Origin: Labia minor
Taxonomy: Eukaryota; Arthropoda; Insecta; Dermaptera; Spongiphoridae
Direction of reading: 5' to 3'
Length of the DNA: 64,000 nt
Assembly (NCBI GenBank): GCA_963082975.1
Contig: OY720348.1
Span: 23,179,146-23,243,145, forward strand
This document shows, piece after piece, positions 55,389 through 64,000 of the stretch; positions within the stretch are counted from its first letter, which is position 1; every line of letters starts with the position of its first letter. A program made the position numbers and the translations under genes. The notes below the pieces were generated by a model. It worked only from the letters and a program-made list of their open reading frames with translations, was not told the DNA's origin and ran no database searches.

Positions 55389-57142
55389 AAGAATCAATTA
55401 AAAAAAATTAATATAAATAAATTTTTTTTTTTTATTTAATTAATATTTAATTTAATTTAAATTAAATTAATAAGTTTAGAATTAATTAGATTATAATTAA
55501 TACTGATTTTAATAAATTAATAATTACATTAATTAATCTTTTATATATAAATCAATTAGTAATTCTGATTTAAATTAATAATTGAGGTTTTAAAAGATAA
55601 TGAAGGTAGGAGAAATGAGGGGAAAAAATATGGCGTCCTTCTAATTCGACAAGGGTCGTGAATGAAGGAGATAATTTTAATTTGTGGTCCAGATAAAGAT
55701 ATAGCACTCAGATAACAAGGATTCCAGCGTGAAATAGAGAAAGAGTTGTACAATGGAAGAGAGTGATTAGCTTATTAGATGTGAACTTTTATAAATTTTA
55801 TTATAAGTAAAATAAATAACGTTAGAAAATTTTCTTTCAAGAATCTTTGTTATTTTAAGCAATAAATCATATTAATTAGTTTTACAAATGGTAATAGAAA
55901 TAATATCAATTAGTAACAAGAACTTAAATTATAATAAAATAAAAGGAAGGAAATAAAGTCTTATCCGTGTCGTGGTGTGGAAAAGGCGGCTGACATATGA
56001 TGTCGTGATGATTTCCAAGAGGTCCAGATGAGTAGATTTTGTGAGGATCGAAAGAACCAGGTTGTCTTGTGTCTTCACGGGTTGAGATCAATTCCAATAT
56101 TTAAATATTTTGTTTGGAAACGAATGAGAGTTAAAAAGCATTTAGCAACGCAAACATTCTATAAAAGTTGATTGTGCAAAATAGAACACGTCTATTCTCT
56201 CTGGTGTCTCGATAAAGAATAATCTTTCCAACAATATCAATAATCAAAATCAACACTCGGATAAATTCACTCACACTCTCACATAAACACACACAGACCT
56301 GGAGTTCTTCCGTCTCTTTCTAATTCTAATTACAAAGTTGTATTTTAATTAAATAATTTATTTTATAAATTAACTAATTATCTCTCTAAGTGAGATCACA
56401 TTTCAAATTCTTAGAACTATTAAATTATATAATATTAAAATACATAAAAAGAAAGGGATAGAGATATTGGCATTAATAAATAAAAAAAACTTAAATATAA
56501 AATAAAGAAATTATTAAAATTAGGGACTGAATTGAAAATATCAGTACAATATATATATATATAATGTGGGGTAACGGTTAGAATCTTTTCTATAATCCCA
56601 ATAGAAATGAAATCTACTTCAGGGAGTAGCACCCCTGTCCTCACGTGAGCTCATGATTTTTTTCCCACCCTCCTCTTATGTGGAAGAATCATGTCCTTTC
56701 CCTTTGGATTCCTTTCAATTCATTTCCTTACCTCACTCCCTGATTCCCCCCCCCCCAAAAAAAAATCCATTTTATTTGAATGATGGAGAATACCTAGTGG
56801 AGATTCATTAAAAATAAAAAAAAATTAAATTTTCACTTATTAGGAGGCTCTTTATAGTCTCGTATATATTTGAATTTATCCACCTAAGGGGTGGGGGAAA
56901 TTCAAATATATGCTGGTTACGCGCATTTTCAACCCTGCAAAACCTCCTAATTTACGAGTGAGACATATCTTAGAAGTATCACATTATAATTCTCTGATAA
57001 ATTAGTAACTTGTTTTATTATATTTTTAGACTAGAATATTTTTATTTTAATCAAATATGAGAAAAAATTCCGAGTTGTCACACGTCCTTTCCAAATTTAA
57101 ATACGAGTATCAAAGGGATAATATATGCTTTTGTAACTCATA

Positions 57143-57194
<52 letters not shown>

Positions 57195-57378
57195 TTTTTG
57201 AAGATTTTAAAAAACACATCTTTTTGATGTTTTCCCCTTTATATAAATTTTTGACAAAGTTTCTTTTAAAAAACTAATTATACTTTAAGATATATACTTA
57301 AGATATAATTTTCGTCAGATTCTAAATAAAACGGATTTTTACGTAATTAAAAGCAAACATTTTTTTTATTGTTTAGCA

Positions 57379-57572
57379 CAGGGATGTCAAACTCGCTTTC
57401 CGCGACGACTATTATTGCGGCACGGTCAATATATCGGCAAATATTTAAAATTTTTTCAATATGGTTCTAAAAAAAAAAATCCAAAAAAGGTCAAATGTTT
57501 TTCTCAACCGCACTTTCGACTTTTTTAAAAAATTTTTGTTTCTTTGGCCCAAGTGTACCTATGAGTTTGACA
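57379..57572. repeat. hAT MITE flanked by GTTTAGCA
   Basis: Starts CAGGGATGTCAAACTCGC and ends ATGAGTTTGACA, lacking the last six or so bases of the terminal repeat seen at 15286. GTTTAGCA flanks it at 57371-57378 and 57573-57580. The interior matches 15098-15286. The perfect 8-bp flank beside a shortened end is odd but supports a hAT insertion. Confidence 0.75.
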
Positions 57573-57964
57573 GTTTAGCATCTCAAATATTTTGCTACAA
57601 AGTTTTCTACCAAATTAAGCAATAGCCAACACACGTTATAATTACTTCTGAAATTCGTGATTCCAAACCATTAAATTGAACCTAAATATTCTCTGTAATC
57701 ATATCACATGAATTAAAATAAATAATAATAATAATAATTTAAAACAGAGATCCTCATCCTCTGTGTCACTCTACCCCCTCGTTTAGACGATATATTAATT
57801 TTCTTATACACTTCTTATATATTATTATAAATTAATATAAAATTTTCAAATGTATACTAAGATAATAAATAAAAAATAATATTTTATTTTTCATTTCTGT
57901 GTGTTTACTTTCTCGTTCTATTTTTGTTTATTTTGTTTATATTATTGCGAATCATTTATATTAT

Positions 57965-58920
57965 ACTAACTGTTCAGACTCCTTTCGCTGCTCTTCGCAC
58001 CTACACAGGGGGCTATGCAGTGGTGTATTGGGAGGGGAACGCGTATATATTTTATTTTAAGTGGCCAGCGAATACTGAAAGGTCAAGAAACAGTATTTGT
58101 ATAGATGATTATCTTCGTTAATCCAATAGTAAATATGATTGTCATTAAATTAATGCACCGTTTTCCAACCTGTGGGGCGTGCCCCCCCCCCCCCTGGGGG
58201 CGGGAAGTTATTAGAGCAATTCCAAGTGCCCGCAAAGTTTTGAAAATTTTCGATTTTTTTTTCAATATGGTTTTTTTTTTAAAAAAGGTAAGATGATGTT
58301 GCGACCAAACTTTTGAACATTTCCCATTTTTTAAAGGTCAGATGATTTTGCGATGCTCTGAACGATAAGGGGGGCGCAAGAATTTTTTTTAACAAAGGGG
58401 AGGCGGTACAGAAATGTTGGAAACCACTGCATTAATGTAATAATAATTAATCATTTTAGAACATTTGGAAAAATAATTTCTATTGAAATATGTTTTTTAT
58501 TCATTTACATTCAATTAAAATGATCCAATGACAAAGAAAACATGAATGATTTAATTCATTGATTTATACTATTGATTTTTATTTCATAGATTTATACAAT
58601 TGGTTTTTAACACTGTATAGTAAAAATAACTTGATAAATTTTTCATCAATCCCAATTATAGTATATATCAAATATTATCTTGTTTCTAAGATGAGAATTA
58701 CACTTTTAAGAAGATTTTTCTCAAACCGGAATCATTTCTGTGTTGATTATTAATACATATATATATATATATATATATAATTTATCATTATCATTTATCT
58801 TTTATCATTATTCAAATGTAAGTTGAATTTTTATTAACCATATTAGCTGCTCAGACCGCCTTGGGCGCTCTACGCATCTAGACCAGGGGCTCCGCCCCCT
58901 GTCTCCCCCAAATAATACGT
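57965..58920. repeat. Pair of related repeat ends with a GGGGCTCCGCCCC hairpin
   Basis: TGTTCAGACTCC..GCTGCTCTTCGCACCTA at about 57970-58005 and TGCTCAGACCGCC..GCGCTCTACGCATCTA at about 58849-58881 are diverged copies. After the second comes CAGGGGCTCCGCCCCCTG (58886-58903), an almost perfect hairpin with a CTCC-type loop. The class is unknown. Confidence 0.5.
58156..58439. repeat. hAT MITE, 284 bp
   Basis: Ends CACCGTTTTCCAACCTGTGG and, reversed, CAGTGGTTTCCAACATTTCT. It is flanked by AATTAATG (58148-58155) and CATTAATG (58440-58447), an 8-bp duplication with one difference. It contains a run of 14 C at about 58182-58195. Confidence 0.8.
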
Positions 58921-60199
58921 ATTATCTGATTGAAAGTCTGTATATAATAGGTTTTCATTTAAATCTAAAATTAACCTTTTTAACTCATTTAGTCCTCCAC
59001 AATCATACAAAATTTAAATAAAGTGAAATATTTATTTTTTTAATTTGAATACGATTTAAACTGAGTCATAATAATTGGTGAACAGAAATATTGATTTTTT
59101 TTTTTTGCGAGATTTGTTATTATATAATGTTGTTCGATTTAGCCTGAATCTGCATTGATATTCTCTTAAGATTAGAAGAAACTTATAAATTGAGTCCTAT
59201 TCAAATCCAATTCATTTACTCATCTAACTTGCTTGAGAAATAATAATAATCAAATAATAATTATATTTTAATATTATAATTAAATATACAAATTTTAATG
59301 TATTATAATTACACTCATATTTCTGAATTTAATAGCAAATTGATTTTCCAAATTTTCTATTTTATTTGCATATGAGTGATTACATGTGTTAAAATTTAAA
59401 CAAATTTAAATATTCTAATTTTTAAATTTATATACAATTAATTAATATTATTTTTTATTAATATCAGATCACAAAAAATAATTTATTAAACACAATAGAA
59501 AAAAAGAAACCTTTAAATAAATTATAATAGTATATAATTATTTGGATTTATAAAAAATTTAAAAAGTTTATAAAATTTAAAATACCTAACAACTTTATAT
59601 CATTTGTCTAAAAAATTATATATTAATTTTTATACAATCATTTTGCACTAAAAATATAGTAATAATTAAAAATTGAGAAATTAAACTAAAATCAAAAACA
59701 AAGATAATATAATTTAGTCACTTTATTTGACATTTTAAAAATATTTTTTACTTCATAAAAACACTAAAAACAATAATTTCTGTTTTTTTTTATTAGACAT
59801 AAATAAAATTTATATCGTTAACTTTTAAATAGAAAAGAAAACATATTCAAATATAATAATAATTTAAAAAAATAATCATTTAAGAAAAATATGATCTATA
59901 TATTTTATTAAATTAATTAAAATGAGAACTTGTAAAATAAATTATTTATTTGAAATGATATTTGAATATTCTAAATTAAAATAAAAATTTAAATATTATA
60001 ATAATTCTTTGTATGGGAATTGCTAGATTTATTAATTTTATATTCATTGTCGGAAATTAATCAACTCCCTTACTCAGTCTCTAGAGGCTCTAAATGAACA
60101 ACATGGAGTATTATATAAATTTTCAAAAATTAATTTCTTCAGTTATTGATTAGATATTGATAAAAATTATAACCTGTGTTCAAATAGAGGTATATAACA

Positions 60200-60395
60200 A
60201 TAGTGTGATGTAATTTCATAGATATCGGTTCAGCCAATTTTGAGTCTATAACATCATAATTTTCCGGACAGACACACAGACATCAAAAATTCTAGTCACT
60301 TTTGGATTCTAGAGGTCAACAAACGCGAAGATATGCAAAATATTTTAAATTCTGAAATATGTGCAGACAAAAACCTTTTTTTATATATATAGATA
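60200..60395. repeat. Retroelement-like dispersed repeat fragment
   Basis: ATAGATATCGGTTCAGCCAA, GGACAGACACACAGACATC and the (AT) tail resemble the 3' part of widespread invertebrate repeats in which a GGACAGACA-type microsatellite follows a conserved block. Similar wording occurs at 5700-5800 and 35500-35560. No protein is encoded. Confidence 0.4.
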
Positions 60396-60694
60396 TTGAT
60401 AATTTTATTTTGTCGAAGTTATATAATTTAATTTATAATTTATAATTAATTATTATATAATAATTATATATAATAATAATTATGAATAATAATTTTAGAA
60501 TAATTATATATAATAACTATTATATAATTATTAATTATATATAATAATTGTAATTAATAATTTTTAATTAATTTAATATTATTAAAAATAATAATTGATT
60601 ATTTTTTTACTAGTCTTTTTAATGCTAAGATTTAATAAATAAAATATTTTATTTTATTTATATGAAATGGTTAATTGAGTTTAAATTTGGTATT

Positions 60695-60790
60695 TCATTT
60701 AGGGGATTTCATCGAGCAGCAATTGGCATTACTGATCCTCACGTAGGCAAGCTGCTCAGTTCCAAATAAGGAATAAAATCAATGCCAATA
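60695..60790 (+). other. Unexplained GC-richer island upstream of MED1
   Basis: After TTTCATTTAG, a plausible acceptor, one frame reads GFHRAAIGITDPHVGKLLSS, then Lys and a TAA, and AATAAA follows at about 60772. It could be a terminal exon of an unrecognised gene, or part of the MED1 5'UTR: an acceptor TTCTATTCTAG at 61143 implies an upstream untranslated exon, and CTCAC|GTAGGC here could be a donor. I recognise no family. Confidence 0.25.
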
Positions 60791-61197
60791 TTTGGGTAAA
60801 GAAGACTAACTAAAAAAACATCTCTATTTATTTTGCTCTCTTTTTTTTTTATTTCTTATAAATTATCAATGGATTTTAAAGTTTAACTATAATATATTTT
60901 TAACGAATGATTCGCTATGTTACATTCACTTACTCTTTCAAATATTTAATATGATATATTTATGTAAATGAATCAGAAAAACATGTTTAAATCTTTAATT
61001 GTGAATTATTAAAGTGAACTACTTGAAAATGCAATGTGCCTCATTTTAGTACAGGTAACAATGAAAAACATTTTCTTTTTTATTTTTCAATTACAATCTA
61101 AATGGCATACATTAATTCTACCATTCATTCTCTTCTATTCTAGTCCTAATTGATAATGTGATTTAAAGAGACGAAGAATTTATAAAATTCTATTAGC

Positions 61198-64000
61198 ATG
61201 TCCGACGAAAAATCAAAAGAATGGCAAATGGAGCTGTTGATGGAGAAAATTCGGGCAAAAGCTCCACAATACAAGCCTTTAGGAGAAAGTGCCAAAGCAT
61301 TGAGAATGTCTTTATTGGTATAGCAATTTATATAATGAAATTGAACATAAAATAAAAAAAAAATAGATATATAATATGTTTTTTTTAATTTACTTTTTTT
61401 CAGGAAAAACGATATCCAATAGATAATGTAGAAAGGAGTCAACTTCAAAAATGTTTAGACATTTTACATAATTGTCTAAAAGTAAATTCTCTACAGGGAA
61501 TGGTTGAAAGGTTGGAAAGTGTTACACGACAACTTGGGTATGAAATCTTTTGAAAATTATATAATATTTAATTGAATATAAATAGAAAAAAAAAACTGAA
61601 ATAAAGAAATCTTTTTAATTATTAATAAAAAAAGAGAGAAATTTCAAAAACAATCTAAATCCAAAATTTTAACTTTGTAAAAAATTATTATTAATTCATA
61701 AGAGAGATTTTAGGAGGAAGAATTTCCTAAAACAAGTCACTTGTTTATATTTTTGAATATCTTTAAATTTTTTGTTTATCGATTATTTAGTATATCATTT
61801 TTTTATTCTTTTGTAAGAATTTTATATATAATATAATATTCTCAATTACAAAACTAATATATTACGTTACATTTTTTTCTACTATAGATTCTATAAATAC
61901 TCTAACTACAAAACCAATATAAATTTCATAATCATATATAATTTAGAATATTTCATAATTATATGAAATCGAATCGAACTTTAAAGGATTTAAGTATATT
62001 TATTATTATTATTATTTTTTTTTTTATATCAAATATTTTTATTCTGACTTCACAATGGACTTTTTTTATAGTTTTAAATAGATATATAGTTTAAAAGGAT
62101 TGAGTAGTATTTTTAAAGGTTTATTGTTTAAATTATCTGACTGATAAGCTAGATCATTCTTTTAAATTGCCAATATTCCTCGAGCTTTCCAACTTCTGAA
62201 TCAGATACAAAAAAAAAAACAATTTTCTCATCACAGTAATTGGCTAGGCTTTGTTTCTCTCATCTTGGACTTTCCCAAAAAGATTTATTAATTCTCAGTC
62301 CTATTTTCAACCCCTTTTATTCTCAGAATTCTACTCTACCCAATTTCATCAGATGGAGACACCAGTATATGGTTTGTTTCAAATTTTACTATCCAAATTC
62401 CACACTCTTTGATGAATGTAATAACTATTTTTCGCACAACTCTGACCATTTTACACTTTCAACTTATATATAATTTCTAAATAATAATCTTAACAATTTG
62501 TGTCTTATTTTTTTCTTTCATTATTTTTATTTTATTTTTCAGATTGAAATTTATGGCAGGCCCTTCCGGAAATGAATTATTTATTTCATCGGATATGTTT
62601 TATTTAGAAGTTGTTCTTCAACCGTCAGGGAAAGTAGAGGATGTTAAGATACACCATGAAGCAAAAGTTGAACAACAAGTATATATTCTTATTATTATTA
62701 TTACAAAATACATTTTAAATAAAATTAAATTAACTTATAATAAACTAATACACACATTTAATTACTCAAATTTATCATAAAGTCTTTTTTTTTCTAGAGT
62801 TGCGAAGAGCTTGTTTCCTGTTTGTCTCGTGGGGATTTTTCTGATTTTACTGCCCAACTGGAAGGTCTTATCTCAATATACCAACTCAATGCTGATAAAA
62901 AAGCAAAATGTAAAGCTTTTAGCGCTCTTCAGAGTCTCGAGACTGATTTATCAATGCTTGCCCAAATACAAAAATTTATTAAGGTATTTTACTCGAGTCG
63001 ATTTATATATCCATTTATACAATATTTTTGTAAATAGAAAAAAAATTACAAGATTATAACGAACATATCTTATGATATTTGAAGTCTAATCTAGAAAATC
63101 TATTAATTAATTCATAAAAAATAAATTTATTAATTATTTTTAATAAACGGAATATTTTTTTATTTATTTGTCCGTTAAATATTATATATATATATCTTTG
63201 AATATTCTCATTTATAATATAATTAAATTATTATTATACTATTAAATTATTAAAATATTAATTAGATGTAATATAACAAAAAATTAATATTAATAATCAT
63301 ATTTAAATATAAATTTCTAATAAATTTATTTCAGGAACCTTTCAATTTAATACATAAATCACCAGTAGGCATTCTTCAGCCCCGTCGTGGAGGGCATCCA
63401 ATGAAATTAACATATCTCGTCTCGCCGTATGAACTCCTTGATTCTGATTTAAAGTGTTCTTGGCCTCTCACTGTTGATGAAGTCATCAACAAAGGGTTAG
63501 GTTATAGTGTTTCGGTGTGCCTTGAAGGTTCTACTTCCCATAAATTACCGATTCAACCCCTCATAAGTATTTCATTAACCCAAGCTGGCAAAAGGTAATT
63601 ACAATTATTTTTTTTGTATTTTAAAAATAGTTATATTAACAATAACAAAATATTAATTTCTATGTATTAAATAAGGAACATATTCATTATTTATTTATTA
63701 ATTATATACCTTAGGATATTTTTATTAAAATTTATTTTATTATGATTTCAAACAATGATATTAATATGTTTAATCCCTCAAGCCGGGAATTAAATTTTCC
63801 TATACCAGCTCTCCGGCGTGAATCAAATGAGCGCAAATGCATTTTCTTGCGCACGTACCTAAAATAATTAATATCTCATAAACTACTCAACATAAATTTG
63901 TGAAATTTTCAACAGATGTTAAGGGAAGATGTTTCTTTTATACAAAAAATCAGCTTAGCGTAACTAGAAATTGAGTTCTGAGTGATAAATGTGATAAATT
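61198..64000 (+). CDS. MED1: Mediator complex subunit 1 (MED1), 5' part, first five coding exons
   Basis: Subunit of the Mediator middle module that links transcription factors, nuclear receptors among them, to RNA polymerase II. Exons: 61198-61317, 61404-61537, 62543-62678, 62798-62983, 63335-63594; the reading frame continues beyond the window after codon phase 2. The 278 codons cover the conserved N-terminal domain: [125 protein letters not shown], and a [10 protein letters not shown] block. These align in order with animal MED1. The start codon follows an apparent 5'UTR acceptor at 61143. The large C-terminal region is outside the window. Confidence 0.9.
61538..62542. other. MED1 intron 2 (1.0 kb)
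   Basis: AT-rich. A more complex stretch at about 62160-62460 includes an open frame of 77 codons (62240-62473) with no family resemblance and no splice continuity with MED1. I see nothing functional in it. Confidence 0.6.
63774..64000. mobile_element. Second copy of the piggyBac-type MITE, truncated by the window end, in MED1 intron 5
   Basis: TTAA at 63770-63773 is followed by TCCCTCAAGCCGGGAATTAA, and then TTTTCCTATACCAGCTCTCC with ATGCATTTTCTTGCGC further in. This matches the reversed right part of the 27260-27676 element (CCCCTCAAGACGGTAATTAA, TTTTTCTGTGCCAGCGCTCT, ATGCACTTTCTC). The family therefore has at least two members here, in introns of two different genes. Confidence 0.75.

Larger units (their letters stand above)
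50236..61197. other. Intergenic region between numb and MED1 (about 11 kb)
   Basis: The first part (to about 54950) is extremely AT-rich and probably includes a long numb 3'UTR; AATAAA occurs at about 50358 and 50979. From about 54950 to 60800 the composition becomes mixed: C runs, a G-rich block (55361-55388), a complex stretch without recognised family (55560-56330), a tRNA-like GGGGTAACGGTTAGAATC at 56567-56584, two hAT MITEs, and other repeat pieces. No host gene is recognised. Confidence 0.65.

Noticed and set aside
62240-62473. 77-codon open frame as an extra MED1 exon
   Set aside because: Exons 2 and 3 of MED1 join in phase without it and match the family continuously across the junction.

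Overview
The window is nuclear DNA of an animal, most likely an arthropod. It is strongly AT-rich. Its genes are broken into many short exons with GT..AG introns (about 60 bp to more than 8 kb), and the space between is crowded with decayed DNA transposons, MITEs, tRNA-derived SINEs, LINE scraps and (TA)n tracts. The arthropod call rests mainly on the Numb protein, whose N-terminal exon and PTB domain resemble the fly protein more than the vertebrate one. I cannot name the species. There is nothing prokaryotic here: no operons, CRISPR arrays or Shine-Dalgarno sites.

Layout: (1) 1-11998, + strand: the 3' two thirds of an MRP1-type ABC transporter (ABCC family), 18 exons. (2) 11999-15372: a transposon graveyard (SINE, a ~285-bp near-palindrome, a mariner end, hAT MITEs). 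(3) 15373-20999, - strand: a complete KIF-binding protein gene (KIFBP/KBP), 4 exons, whose large first intron holds a decayed piggyBac transposon reading the opposite way. (4) 21000-22367: short divergent intergenic region, a candidate shared promoter with two GAACCGGTTC palindromes. (5) 22368-28164, + strand: a complete BLM-type RecQ helicase, 11 exons, with a perfect 72-bp in-frame tandem duplication, an antisense LINE fragment and a piggyBac MITE in introns. (6) 28165-38178: AT-rich intergenic DNA with dated and nested repeats, ending in the GC-richer promoter/5'UTR of the next gene. (7) 38179-50235, + strand: complete numb, 10 coding exons, including a remote 29-codon first exon with an N-myristoylation signal, separated from the rest by an 8.3-kb intron. 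(8) 50236-61197: about 11 kb without a recognisable gene. (9) 61198 to the window end, + strand: the first five coding exons of Mediator subunit 1 (MED1).

The five genes are unrelated cellular genes (export pump, kinesin regulator, DNA-repair helicase, Notch antagonist, transcription co-activator) and do not form a pathway. All exon joins were made by hand from splice sites, reading frame and similarity remembered from the families; every join preserves frame. The main points for a second look are the recovered numb first exon and possible second start, the Asn in place of His in the MRP NBD1 H-loop, the 24-residue duplication and the Gln-to-His change in BLM, the piggyBac master/MITE relationship, and several transposon insertions that can be ordered in time from intact target-site duplications.
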